64,000 nucleotides of DNA, taken from NCBI GenBank assembly GCA_022425325.1, contig JAKMFW010000015.1:79937-143936 (forward strand). Reading direction: 5' to 3'. This stretch comes from Acidimicrobiales bacterium. GTDB lineage: Bacteria > Actinomycetota > Acidimicrobiia > Acidimicrobiales > Aldehydirespiratoraceae. This document shows, one piece after another, positions 8,937 to 17,514 of this stretch. Under the pieces are notes generated by a model. It was not told where the DNA came from. It was given only the letters and a program-made list of their open reading frames with translations, and did no database searches. Numbering within the stretch: the stretch's first letter is position 1; every line of letters begins with the position of its first letter. The translations under genes and the position numbers were made by a program.

Positions 8937-9578
8937 ATGAGCGCCCTCAAGATCGAGCCGACCGCAAAGTGGATCCGAGGCATCACCGGCGACCGCACGG
9001 TCGTCGACACGAAGGCCGCTCAGCTCGTGTGGGAACACGACTACTACCCCTACTGGTACATCCCGGTCGCCGACGTCCACGACCCCGGCCTGCCCACGAC
9101 GGCACTCGACGAGTTGCCCGGCCACGTGAAGATCGAGTTCGTCGACGTCGAGCGTTGGTTCGAGGAGAACGAGGAGGTCTTCGTCCATCCTCGGGATCCG
9201 TACCGCCGAGTCGACGCCCAGCCGTCGAGCCGCCACGTCGTGGTTGAGATCGATGGTGTCGTCGTCGCCGACTCGACCAACCCGACGATCCTCTATGAGA
9301 CCGGCCTCCCTCCCCGCTACTACCTTCCGGCCGCCGACGTCCGAATGGCACACCTCACGCCGACCGAGACCAGCACCGGTTGCCCGTACAAGGGGTTCGC
9401 CCGCTACTGGACGGTGGACGTGGGGCACGGTCCTCACACCGACCTCGCCTGGGGTTACGACGAGCCGCTCCCGGAATCGGCACCGGTGAAGGGCCTGATC
9501 TGCTTCTACAACGAGCGGGTCAACCTGACGATCGACGGCGAGCGCCTCGTCGTCGCCGCTACGACCGAAGATCGTTGA
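8937..9578 (+). CDS. Double DUF427 protein
   Basis: A 213-residue protein with two DUF427 units, one at about 8-80 (VVDTKAAQLVWEHDYYPYWY) and one at about 95-200 (VVVEIDGVVVADSTNPTILYE, PRYYLPAADV, CPYKGFARYW, VKGLICFYNE). The second unit carries the typical Tyr/Leu-rich motifs. DUF427 proteins are common in actinobacteria and have no established reaction. ATG 8937 starts the conserved part. The 3' end overlaps the convergent nucleotidyltransferase gene by 20 bases. Confidence 0.85.
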   Translation: MSALKIEPTAKWIRGITGDRTVVDTKAAQLVWEHDYYPYWYIPVADVHDPGLPTTALDELPGHVKIEFVDVERWFEENEEVFVHPRDPYRRVDAQPSSRHVVVEIDGVVVADSTNPTILYETGLPPRYYLPAADVRMAHLTPTETSTGCPYKGFARYWTVDVGHGPHTDLAWGYDEPLPESAPVKGLICFYNERVNLTIDGERLVVAATTEDR

Positions 9579-10392
9579 TCCGCCGCCGGGCGATCTCGAG
9601 GTCGTCGGGGTTGGTCACGCCGACCCACGGTTCACTGGTCGGCACCACGCCGACGGTGTAGATGCCGGCCGACTTGAGATCGTTCACGACCGTCGGCAGC
9701 AGGTATTCGGTCTTCGGTTCGTGACCGTGCTCGGCGAGGAAGGTCTCGAAGCCGGAGTCGAGGTGGGCGAACAGATTGTTCGGGAAGACCCAGCAGTTCA
9801 TCGACGCGACGGCGTCGTCGGCGAGGCGCGCCTCGGGATCGGTCGAGGTGATCGAACCATCCTCCCGACGCCCGATGCCGTGGGTCTCCACGAGCGACAC
9901 GAGCTCGCCGTCGACGACCTCACAGATGCCGCGCGAGACCTCGCCGACCTCGGGCAGCGTCTGATCGAGTCGGAAGCCGGCGAGCAACGCCCGGTCGTCG
10001 GGCAGCCCCGTCGCTGCCTCGGCGAGGGCCACATAGGTCGAGGCGCCGTAGTAGTCGTCGGCATTGAGCACGCAGAACGCGCCGGGAACCTCAGGGGCAG
10101 CAGTCAGCACGGCGTGGCCGGTGCCCCACGGCTTGTCCCGCTTCGGGCCGTGGGTGTCCTGCAGCACGTAGGCGACGTCGAGGTCGGGATGCTGGCCTGC
10201 GACGTGTCGACGCACGTCCACTTCGATATCGGACCGCACGATCAACACGACCTTGTCCATGCCGGCAACCATGGCGTCCTTGATCGCAAAGTCGAGAAAC
10301 GCTTCGCCGTCAGCACCGATGACGGCGAGTTGCTTGGTGCCGCCGAACCGAGAGCCGAGTCCGGCGGCCATGACGACGAGAGTGAGGCTCAT
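9559..10392 (-). CDS. NTP-transferase (sugar-nucleotide pyrophosphorylase type)
   Basis: A 277-residue single-domain nucleotidyltransferase. The nucleotide-binding signature AAGLGSRFGGTKQL is at residues 9-22, the acceptor loop PWGTGHAVL in the middle, and NADDYYG supplies the metal-binding Asp pair. Related enzymes activate sugar or choline phosphates with NTP; the substrate is unknown. It is the last gene of the men operon, 16 nt after the histidine phosphatase stop, so the two probably share a transcript although neither is a menaquinone enzyme. ATG 10392 begins directly at the fold (SLTLVVMAAG). Confidence 0.85.
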   Translation of the reverse strand: MSLTLVVMAAGLGSRFGGTKQLAVIGADGEAFLDFAIKDAMVAGMDKVVLIVRSDIEVDVRRHVAGQHPDLDVAYVLQDTHGPKRDKPWGTGHAVLTAAPEVPGAFCVLNADDYYGASTYVALAEAATGLPDDRALLAGFRLDQTLPEVGEVSRGICEVVDGELVSLVETHGIGRREDGSITSTDPEARLADDAVASMNCWVFPNNLFAHLDSGFETFLAEHGHEPKTEYLLPTVVNDLKSAGIYTVGVVPTSEPWVGVTNPDDLEIARRRINDLRS

Positions 10393-10408
10393 GTCGCGAT
10401 CGTAGGCG

Positions 10409-11017
10409 TCAGCGTTCGAGCAGATGGCGAACGTGATGGGTCTCGTTGAACGAGCGCACGCTGCGAATACCGGTGCTGCTCGCCTGCACCTGGGTGAGCC
10501 CGCAGTAGTCGGGCCGAAGCGACAGGACATCGTCGATCCCGATGATCGACTTCAGGTATACGACAGTGACCATCCCATGGCAGAACACCGCTACCCGCTT
10601 GCCCTTGTTGGTGGCGATCACGTGCTCGAACCCGCGCACGACCCGCTCCTCGAAGTTCTCCAGGCCATCGCTGAAAATGTGGTCCTCGAGGTTGTCGAGA
10701 TCGAAGTAGTGGGCAGTGTCGGGATCGTCGGCCGACATCTCCTCGAGCGGGACATACGTGTTGGACCGATGATCCGACTCGATCAGATCCTCGAGTCGTT
10801 CGACCTCGAGGCCGAGCATCTCCGCGGTAGGCATCGCAGTCTGATGCGCTCGTCGCATCGTCGACGACACCACGTGATCGATGCCGTGTTCACGGAGGTA
10901 GTCCCGAGTGGCCTCGGCCTGCTGGATCCCCACGTCGGAAAGATCAGGGTCAGCGCCCTCGTCTTCGCCGACAGTCTGACGAACGGGCCGGCCGTGCCGG
11001 AAGATGAAGAGTTCCAC
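10409..11017 (-). CDS. Histidine phosphatase family protein
   Basis: A 202-residue phosphoglycerate-mutase-like phosphatase. The phospho-acceptor His8 is in IFRHGRP, with SSTMRRAHQTA as the Arg motif, an acidic middle (EEMSADDPDTAHYFDL) and FCHGMVTV holding the second His. Such enzymes dephosphorylate small metabolites or proteins. GTG 11017 starts 11 nt after menC ends, placing it fifth in the menaquinone operon. A longer reading upstream lies antisense and in another frame of menC and was rejected. A role in menaquinone synthesis is suggested only by position. Confidence 0.87.
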   Translation of the reverse strand: MELFIFRHGRPVRQTVGEDEGADPDLSDVGIQQAEATRDYLREHGIDHVVSSTMRRAHQTAMPTAEMLGLEVERLEDLIESDHRSNTYVPLEEMSADDPDTAHYFDLDNLEDHIFSDGLENFEERVVRGFEHVIATNKGKRVAVFCHGMVTVVYLKSIIGIDDVLSLRPDYCGLTQVQASSTGIRSVRSFNETHHVRHLLER

Positions 11018-11028
11018 AGCTCGGGAAC

Positions 11029-12066
11029 CTACCGGGCAGCGGCCGACGGACGCACACCGAGCCCGGGGATCGACGGCACGAGGATCGCCCCGTCCTCGAC
11101 AGGGAGCGGGGCGGCGACGTCGGCGGCCAGAAGGGCCGAGGTCGCCACGCCATGGGCTGCGGTGACCCCGCTGGCGGCGGCGACGTGCACAGCGTGAGCG
11201 ACGCCAACGGCGGAGTCGATCATCGAGGTCACGATCGGTGTGACCCCGGCGCTGTGCGCGGCCGCGATCGCCTGCATGGCGAAATCGGGCCCACCGAGCG
11301 CCTGGGGCTTGATGACGACCGCGCCCACGGTGCCGGTGGCGATGGCCCGACGGAGGTCGTCGACCGTTCGCGCCGACTCGTCGACGGCCACCGGGATCGG
11401 CGACTCCGCACCGACTGCGGCGATCTGATCGATGCCGGCCGTTGGTTCCTCGCAGACCGCGATGTCGAGCGGCGCCAGCCGGTGCAGGATCTCCAGCGCC
11501 TCGTCGGGACGCCAACCGCCGTTGGCATCGAGTCGGAGTTCGACCTTGTCGCCGACCGCTCGTCGGGCCGACTCGACGAGCGCGATGTCCTCCTCAACAC
11601 GGCGGTGCGCAACCTTCAGCTTGATCGTCTCGATGCCGTTGGCGATCGCCAGATAGACGTTGGTCAACGCGGTGGAGACGTCGGCGGCACCGATGGTGGC
11701 GTTGACCGCAACCCGTTCGAGCGGTTCGGGTGCGAGATGTGCTGCGAGCGACAGTCCGGCTTCTTGGGCGAGCACATCTGCGGCAGCGCCGGCGAGCGCC
11801 GCCCGGGCCTCGGGCGCGCCGACGAGCGTGTCGAGCACGTCGCCGATCATGTCCTCATCGAGGCGAAGCCCCGCCATGTCGACCTGGTCGTGAAGCGATT
11901 CGAACTCCTGCACCGACCACCCCGGCATCGGGCAGAGGTCGCCCCAACCGATCGTGCCGTGGTCGTCGAGTCGCACGAGGGCGCCCCGGCGGTCGGCGAC
12001 GATCGCATGCGAGGTGGCCATCGGTGATCGCAGCGGCAGGTCGTAGGGGATCAGATCGAGACTCAT
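11029..12066 (-). CDS. menC: o-Succinylbenzoate synthase
   Basis: A 345-residue enolase-superfamily enzyme. Visible active-site elements are the catalytic Lys in TIKLKVA (second K of KxK), the metal ligands in LRLDANGGW, CEEPTAG, and PVAVDESART, and the opposing Lys in VVIKPQALGG. The reaction is dehydration of SHCHC to o-succinylbenzoate, the fourth menaquinone-specific step. The start overlaps the menH stop by four bases (ATGA). Order and coupling with menF, menD and menH make the assignment firm within a superfamily whose members otherwise vary in substrate. Confidence 0.93.
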   Translation of the reverse strand: MSLDLIPYDLPLRSPMATSHAIVADRRGALVRLDDHGTIGWGDLCPMPGWSVQEFESLHDQVDMAGLRLDEDMIGDVLDTLVGAPEARAALAGAAADVLAQEAGLSLAAHLAPEPLERVAVNATIGAADVSTALTNVYLAIANGIETIKLKVAHRRVEEDIALVESARRAVGDKVELRLDANGGWRPDEALEILHRLAPLDIAVCEEPTAGIDQIAAVGAESPIPVAVDESARTVDDLRRAIATGTVGAVVIKPQALGGPDFAMQAIAAAHSAGVTPIVTSMIDSAVGVAHAVHVAAASGVTAAHGVATSALLAADVAAPLPVEDGAILVPSIPGLGVRPSAAAR

Positions 12067-12797
12067 GCCCGCCCGATCGTGTGACGGATCGCCTCGGCCA
12101 CTGCGGCGGGATCCTCGAGATGGGCGGCGTGCCCGGCTGCCTCGATGCTATGGATCTCTGCATCGGGCAGTCGACGGGCGAGGGTCTCGGCGATCCCGAC
12201 GAACTTGGCGTCATCGCCCCCGACGACCAGGCCGACCGGCATCGTGCAGTGGTCGAGCAGGGCGTGGAGCGGTGTCATCCGTCCCGTGCTCGCCCAGCGG
12301 AGGCTGGTGGCGAGCGCGACGGGGTCGTTGCCCAGACGTTGTGCCCGAGCGCCCGAGAGGTAGTCGTCGCCGAGCCGGGCCTGAGTGGCAAAGAGCGGAT
12401 TGGCCATCCACCGTTCGACGAACGCCGGAAGATCCCGCTCGATGAACTCGGCGAGCTCGTCGTCCGCGCTCGCCCGAGCTCGACGTTCGTCGGGGTCGGC
12501 GAGGCCGGCCGAGGCGCCGATGAGGGTCAGCGACCGCACTCGCTCAGGGTGTCGGCACGCTGCGGTGAGCGCGACCCGGCCCCCCATCGAGTAGCCGACG
12601 AGGTCGCACCGGTCACCGGCGAGCGCCAGCACCGCGTCGGCCATGGCGTCGACGGTGTAGTCGGCGGGGTCGGTCGAGTGCGGCCCGGCACCGTGCCCGG
12701 CGAGGTCGGGCACGATCGCCGTCGGGTCGACCAGGTCGGCGAGCGCTCGCATCGTCGACCCATCGCCGGTGAAGCCGTGAAGGATGATGACGCTCAC
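12063..12797 (-). CDS. menH: SHCHC synthase (alpha/beta hydrolase)
   Basis: A 244-residue alpha/beta hydrolase with LHGFTGDGSTM at the oxyanion loop, nucleophile Ser70 in VGYSMGG, Asp195/196 in VVGGDDAKF and His223 in EAAGHAAHLE. MenH removes pyruvate from SEPHCHC to give SHCHC. The gene overlaps menD upstream and menC downstream by four bases each, so it is co-translated with its pathway partners. Sequence alone would give a generic hydrolase; context makes it MenH. Confidence 0.92.
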   Translation of the reverse strand: MSVIILHGFTGDGSTMRALADLVDPTAIVPDLAGHGAGPHSTDPADYTVDAMADAVLALAGDRCDLVGYSMGGRVALTAACRHPERVRSLTLIGASAGLADPDERRARASADDELAEFIERDLPAFVERWMANPLFATQARLGDDYLSGARAQRLGNDPVALATSLRWASTGRMTPLHALLDHCTMPVGLVVGGDDAKFVGIAETLARRLPDAEIHSIEAAGHAAHLEDPAAVAEAIRHTIGRA

Positions 12798-14527
12798 CCG
12801 TTGATCGCCTCACCCACGGCGGTCGTGATGGAGCGGCGCACGGCCATGTCGTGATCCGGATCGATGCGAACGATCACAAGATCGACACCCGGCTCGGTCT
12901 TGGTGCTGGCAGCCTGAAGCACGGCTGGAAGATCGTCGCCCTCATCGACGACGGTGACGTCGATGCCGGCGAGTCCTTGGAGTTGTGCGAGGTCGACGCC
13001 GTGGGGTGTGCGGAAGATCGTCTCGTAGTCGGCGGCATCGATGCGGCCATGGATCGGCAGCATCGAGAAGATCTGGCCGCCGTCGTTGTCGATGCAGACC
13101 ACGGTGAGACGCTGCCCGGCCCGCTCGACACCGAGAAGACCCCCGATGTCGTGCAGGAGGGCGAGATCGCCGGTGAAGACCACGACGGGCACCGCATCAT
13201 CGACCTGGGTTGCGAGACCGAGGGCGGTCGACGTGATGCCGTCGATGCCTGCGGCGCCGCGATTGCCGGCGAAGCCGAGGCGGGTTCCGGCGGGTACGAA
13301 GGCGTCGAGATCGCGGGGCGGCATCGAATTCGACGCCATGACGATCCCCCACTCGGGCAGACCGGCACAGAGTTCACGCACGACACGTCCGCTGCTCCGC
13401 CGGCCGTCGATCAGGTGCTCGTCGACGACGGCGGTGGCCACGTTGTCGAGCGCCTGCCAGCGGTCGAGCCACTCGCTGCGACCACGAGCCTCAGCCGGAC
13501 GGCTCACCTGCACCCACCAGTCGGCGTCGACGGCGTGGTGTTCGGTAGTGGTGAACGAGGCGTCGTGCCAGCGATGCTCACCGTCGATGAGCACAACGTG
13601 CCGGGGCTGCACCGCGTCGAGCCACTGGTTGACCGGCGCTGTCGTGGGGGCACCGCCGAGCTTCACCACGACATCGGGACGGAGCTCCTCACGGATCGGG
13701 TGCTTGAGCAGGTGTTCGGCCGAGGCGATGACGACGTCGTCGTGCAGCCGCATACCGCTCATCGGTTCCCCGATGACGGGCCAGGCCAGTGCACGGGCGA
13801 GTTCAGCGACATGTTCGGCAAAGCGGTACCCAGGCGTGATGCCGGCGACGGCGTCGGGACCGACGAGGATCACGCCTCGCTCGTACCCGCCGAGTTCACC
13901 GAGGCGATCGGTGGTGGGAGCGCTGGTGAACGACAACCGGTCATCCGGCGTGGGGTACTCGCGAACCGGTACGCCATCGACCGGTTCGAGGGGCTTGCGA
14001 AGCGGCCAGTTGAGATGGACAGGGCCTCGGCCTGCGCCCACGGACGACTCGAAAGCCCGGGTGGCGGCCAGGCGGGCAGCCGGCTCCGACCAATCGGACG
14101 GAACGGGCAGATCGGCAGCCCAGCGGACATTGGTGGTGTACATGCCGACCTGGTCGATCGTCTGTCCGGCACCCCAACCGCGCAGCTCCGGCGGCCGATC
14201 GGCGGTGCACACGATCATCGGCACGCAGGCGTGGTTGGCCTCGACGACGGCGGGCAGATAGTTCGCCGCAGCCGTGCCGGAGGTGCAGATCAACACCGAT
14301 GGTCGACCCGACGCCTTGGCCTGACCGAGGGCGAAGAAGCCCGCCGAGCGTTCGTCGAGCTGGATGTGGGTGCGCAGCGCCGGGTGGGCGTGAAACGCGA
14401 GCGACAGCGGCGTCGAGCGCGAGCCCGGCGAGATGACGACATCGCGAACACCGAGCGCAGCGAGCTGACCGGCGAAGGCGGCGATAGGGCCGTAGACCGG
14501 ATCGGACACAGGGATACGTTCCGTCAT
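12794..14527 (-). CDS. menD: SEPHCHC synthase
   Basis: A 577-residue thiamine-diphosphate enzyme. The N-terminal Pyr domain has VVISPGSRSTPLSLAFH with QLDERSAGFFALG (the conserved Glu) and CTSGTAAANYLPAV. The C-terminal PP domain has GFAGNRGAAGIDGITSTALG and the cofactor motif FTGDLALLHDIGG through CIDNDGGQIFS. MenD joins 2-oxoglutarate-derived succinic semialdehyde to isochorismate, the second committed step. It overlaps menF and menH by four bases each. Confidence 0.96.
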   Translation of the reverse strand: MTERIPVSDPVYGPIAAFAGQLAALGVRDVVISPGSRSTPLSLAFHAHPALRTHIQLDERSAGFFALGQAKASGRPSVLICTSGTAAANYLPAVVEANHACVPMIVCTADRPPELRGWGAGQTIDQVGMYTTNVRWAADLPVPSDWSEPAARLAATRAFESSVGAGRGPVHLNWPLRKPLEPVDGVPVREYPTPDDRLSFTSAPTTDRLGELGGYERGVILVGPDAVAGITPGYRFAEHVAELARALAWPVIGEPMSGMRLHDDVVIASAEHLLKHPIREELRPDVVVKLGGAPTTAPVNQWLDAVQPRHVVLIDGEHRWHDASFTTTEHHAVDADWWVQVSRPAEARGRSEWLDRWQALDNVATAVVDEHLIDGRRSSGRVVRELCAGLPEWGIVMASNSMPPRDLDAFVPAGTRLGFAGNRGAAGIDGITSTALGLATQVDDAVPVVVFTGDLALLHDIGGLLGVERAGQRLTVVCIDNDGGQIFSMLPIHGRIDAADYETIFRTPHGVDLAQLQGLAGIDVTVVDEGDDLPAVLQAASTKTEPGVDLVIVRIDPDHDMAVRRSITTAVGEAING

Positions 14528-16539
14528 CGAGCGGACTCCATCACATCGAGCAGAGCCCGGAGCTTCACGCCGGTCTCCGCGAGTTCGTCGTCGGGATCGG
14601 AATCGGCGACGATCCCGGCTCCGGAGAAAAGTTGCACCTGCGACTCGTCGACGAGGGCCGAGCGGAGGGCGACTCGCAGCTCACCGTTGCCGTCGAGGTC
14701 GGTCCAGCCGACCGGCGCGGCGTACCAGCCGCGGTCGAAACGTTCGTTGGCGAGGATCCATTCGACCGCCGGATCCGATGGTGTGCCGCCGACGGCAGGG
14801 CTCGGGTGGAGCACGTTGGCGACCCGGATCACGTCCATGTCGCTCACCCCACCGGAGCGGCGCTCGACGCGAGCGGTGATCGGGGTGCGGAGATGCTGGA
14901 CGCGAGCGAGACGCATCACATCCGGTTCGACCGGGGTCTCGCCGACCAGGCCGAGCGTGGCGAGGCGGGCCGTGATGTCGTCGACGACGAACTGATGCTC
15001 GGCACGGATCTTCGGCGAGGCCAGCATCTCCGCAGCGAGTTCGGCATCGGCCGTCTCGTCGCCACCGGTGCCGGTCGTACCGGCGAGCGCGACGGTGGAG
15101 ACCTCACGACCATCGAGGGTGACGAGGCGTTCGGGCGAGGCGCCGATGAACGCCCGGTTGCCGACACCGAAGGCGAAGGTCGCACAGGTCGGGAAGCGTT
15201 CGGCGAGGGCCCGAAGCACGGCGGGGGTGTCGATCGGTCCGCGGGTGAAGACCCGCGCAAGCACGACCTTGTCGAGTTCGCCCGAGCGGACGTCGCCGAG
15301 CGCATCGGCCACGAGCCGGACATAGTCGGGATCGTCGTGGGTGGCATCGCCTCGCACGATCTCACCGAGCACCGCGGGGGTGGGTGCGGGGGCGGCCGCC
15401 ATCTCCTCGAGCCGGGCTTCGAGCATGTCGAGTGCGGCGCCTTCGTCGTCGCCCTCGTCGAGTGAGGTTGCGGCCAGCAGCCACGATCCGTCGGGCCGAT
15501 CGACGACGGTGACCTCGGGGAGGACCCATCGCGCATCGGGGAAGCCGGTCCAGTCGGGAGCGATGGGACGGGTACCGGTGGTGAAGGAGAAGCCGCCGAC
15601 CATGACGGGCGCAGGCGCGTCGGCGGGTCCGTGACGACGGATCCGCGCGCTCAGTGCGGCTCGTGCGGCCGACGCAGCGGAGAAGCGGGAATCGCCATGC
15701 GGTTCGACGAGCTCTGCAGCACCGAGCGCAACGAGGGCGAACTGCTCGTCGGGACGGATCCACAGCGATCGGTGGTGATCGGTCGCGGCGGCATAGATCG
15801 CGACCGGATCGACTCGTTCGTCGAGCTTGCGGGCGAAGACGACCACGCCGCCCCCGACCGGTGTGTTGTCGCCAAGGCGGGCGAGGGCACGGGTGCGCAG
15901 GGTGCGCTCGAAGTGCTGGCCGACGAGGTTCGATGCGACCGGCAAGAGGCGATGCATCAGTGAGACGAGGTCGTCGTGGCCGCCGCCTTCGGCCCCGTCC
16001 GCGTCGTGGCGGCGACTGTTGCGTTTGAACAGTTCGATGGCGTCGTCGACGACGTTCTCGATGTGCGTGGCGTGCCGCATCGCGAGGGCGGTCAACTCCT
16101 CGAGCGACACCCCCTCGTTCACGAGGGTACGAGCGGCGACGAGCATGTCGACGGCATCGGCGGCGAAGCGTTGGTCGTCGCCCTCGCCGATCGGGGTCAA
16201 CAACCCGGCGCTCACGACGACATTGATGAGGAACTCGGGGATCTCGGCGCGACGGGCGAGTTCGGTCTTGTCGAGGTCGGGGTCGACAGCGTTCTGCTGG
16301 GCGAGATCGACGAGCAGGCCGGAGCCGTCGCCGGCAGACAGTTCACGGATCTGGGCGAGGCTGAACCCTTGCTGGGCGAGCGAGCGGATCTCCTGGATTC
16401 GTTCGAGGTGGGCGTCGTCGTAGAACGCCCGACGGCCCTCTCGCCTCGGTGGGGCGAGCAGCTTTTCGCGCTGGTAGTACCGGATCGTGTCGACCGCGAC
16501 CCCGGAGGTATCGGCCAACTCTTCAACGTGGTAGTCCAC
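14524..16539 (-). CDS. menF: MerR-family regulator fused to isochorismate synthase
   Basis: A 671-residue continuous frame with two proteins in one chain. Residues 1-70 are a MerR winged helix (VEELADTSGVAVDTIRYYQR, RRAFYDDAHLERI, GFSLAQIREL). Residues 86-222 are a second winged-helix-like and helical part (ELARRAEIPEFLINVVVSAG, GVSLEELTALA, LLPVASNLVGQHFERTL) such as stand-alone MerR proteins carry. From about 231 the chorismate-binding enzyme begins: ELDKVVLARV (base Lys424), GASPERLVTLDG, HPSPAVGGTP, RGWYAAPVGW, FSGAGIVADSDP. This converts chorismate to isochorismate, the first menaquinone step. The join lies near 15838-15876; internal GTG 15846 could restart translation. GTG 16539 lies 6 nt after a perfect TACAAT. 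Confidence 0.9.
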   Translation of the reverse strand: MDYHVEELADTSGVAVDTIRYYQREKLLAPPRREGRRAFYDDAHLERIQEIRSLAQQGFSLAQIRELSAGDGSGLLVDLAQQNAVDPDLDKTELARRAEIPEFLINVVVSAGLLTPIGEGDDQRFAADAVDMLVAARTLVNEGVSLEELTALAMRHATHIENVVDDAIELFKRNSRRHDADGAEGGGHDDLVSLMHRLLPVASNLVGQHFERTLRTRALARLGDNTPVGGGVVVFARKLDERVDPVAIYAAATDHHRSLWIRPDEQFALVALGAAELVEPHGDSRFSAASAARAALSARIRRHGPADAPAPVMVGGFSFTTGTRPIAPDWTGFPDARWVLPEVTVVDRPDGSWLLAATSLDEGDDEGAALDMLEARLEEMAAAPAPTPAVLGEIVRGDATHDDPDYVRLVADALGDVRSGELDKVVLARVFTRGPIDTPAVLRALAERFPTCATFAFGVGNRAFIGASPERLVTLDGREVSTVALAGTTGTGGDETADAELAAEMLASPKIRAEHQFVVDDITARLATLGLVGETPVEPDVMRLARVQHLRTPITARVERRSGGVSDMDVIRVANVLHPSPAVGGTPSDPAVEWILANERFDRGWYAAPVGWTDLDGNGELRVALRSALVDESQVQLFSGAGIVADSDPDDELAETGVKLRALLDVMESAR

Positions 16540-16579
16540 TCTCTAATTGTAGGAGTAACTGCTCCCAGAGTGGCCACTC
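16540..16579 (-). promoter_or_regulatory. MerR-type promoter of the men operon with spacer dyad and upstream palindrome
   Basis: Reading the minus strand, TGGCCA (16576-16571, 4 of 6 to TTGACA) is followed by 19 nt, then TACAAT (16551-16546) and 6 nt to GTG 16539. The spacer holds the dyad GGAGCAGTTACTCC (16565-16552), touching the -10. A perfect 12-bp palindrome GAGTGGCCACTC (16568-16579) covers the -35. A long spacer with an internal dyad is the known design of MerR-activated promoters. A start 6-7 nt after the -10 would fall on the GTG, giving a leaderless mRNA. Autoregulation is inferred. Confidence 0.5.
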
Positions 16580-16626
16580 GGACCGTTGCCCGACCAACGG
16601 TTTCCGGACCACTAGGTTTCGGGCCG

Positions 16627-17466
16627 ATGAGCTACGACGCCTCCGGGATGCTGTCCGACCCGCTCGACCCGAACGCCCCTCGCACCCGCAAACGCGACTA
16701 CCCCGTCGTCGTCGCCCGGCGCGGCGTGGTGCTGGAGGATCGAACGACCGGCGTCGTCGGCGCCCTCGTGTCGTTCGCTCCCCCACGACTCGTGCTGCGC
16801 GACCGCTACGGCAAGGACCACACCGTCCGCTACGCCGACGGGTCGGTACGAGCCGACATCGACAACAAGGGCGTGCCCTGCAAACTCGTGCCGCCCAGGA
16901 CCGAACCCGAGGGACCGAAGATCACCGCCAGCGGGTCGATCGACGCAGGCGATGTTCCCACCCGAGTCGCCCGCGCCAGCCGAATCTGGGTCGAGGGCAT
17001 CCACGACGCCGAACTCATCGAGAAGGTCTGGGGCGCCGACTTGCGCGTCGAGGGTGTCGTCGTCGAACAACTTGAGGGAGCGGACGACCTCGCCGAGCGA
17101 GTGCGAGGCTTTCGCCCCGGCGATCGCCGTCGCCTCGGCATCCTGCTCGACCACCTCGTCGACGGCTCGAAGGAGTCTCGGATCGCTGCCGAGATCGATG
17201 ACCGCAACGTCAGGATCACCGGCCATCCCTACGTCGACATCTGGCAGGCCGTGAAGCCCTCGGTGATCGGCATCGACCACTGGCCCGAGGTCCCGAAGGG
17301 TCAGCCGTGGAAGGAAGGTGTGATCAGCGCCCTCGGGATCACGGCGACCCCCGCATCGTTCTGGAAGCACGTGCTCGGCAAGGTCACCTCGTGGAAGGAC
17401 CTCGAGACGCCACTCCTCGGGGCCGTTGAGGAACTCATCGACTTTGTCGCGCCGCCGGAACCCTGA
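16627..17466 (+). CDS. DUF3097 family protein
   Basis: A 279-residue protein matching DUF3097, a conserved actinobacterial family. Recognisable parts are RDYPVVVARRGVVLEDRTTG, RIWVEGIHDAELIEKVWG, and RRLGILLDHLVDGSKESRIA, then GHPYVDIWQAVKPSVIGI. The VEGxHDAELIEK segment with acidic residues resembles a TOPRIM-like fold; the function is unknown. ATG 16627 lies 8 nt after TAGGTT (16613-16618), in the 87-bp gap shared with the divergent menF promoter, so a regulator bound there could affect both genes. Confidence 0.85.
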   Translation: MSYDASGMLSDPLDPNAPRTRKRDYPVVVARRGVVLEDRTTGVVGALVSFAPPRLVLRDRYGKDHTVRYADGSVRADIDNKGVPCKLVPPRTEPEGPKITASGSIDAGDVPTRVARASRIWVEGIHDAELIEKVWGADLRVEGVVVEQLEGADDLAERVRGFRPGDRRRLGILLDHLVDGSKESRIAAEIDDRNVRITGHPYVDIWQAVKPSVIGIDHWPEVPKGQPWKEGVISALGITATPASFWKHVLGKVTSWKDLETPLLGAVEELIDFVAPPEP

Positions 17467-17514
17467 GCCGTCCGGAGAGTCGACCCGTCCACGACCGGCA
17501 CCTACCCTGCCGTC

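Noticed and set aside
12851-14995. Long plus-strand open frame (over 700 codons) across menD and the end of menF
   Set aside because: It is antisense to well-supported menD and menF, has no family motif, and reads as low-complexity Gly/Asp/Arg protein typical of high-GC shadow frames.
15840-15876. Possible sequencing error creating the MerR-MenF fusion
   Set aside because: No homopolymer run near the join and the frame is continuous with good codon use on both sides; kept as a real fusion, with the check stated in the findings.
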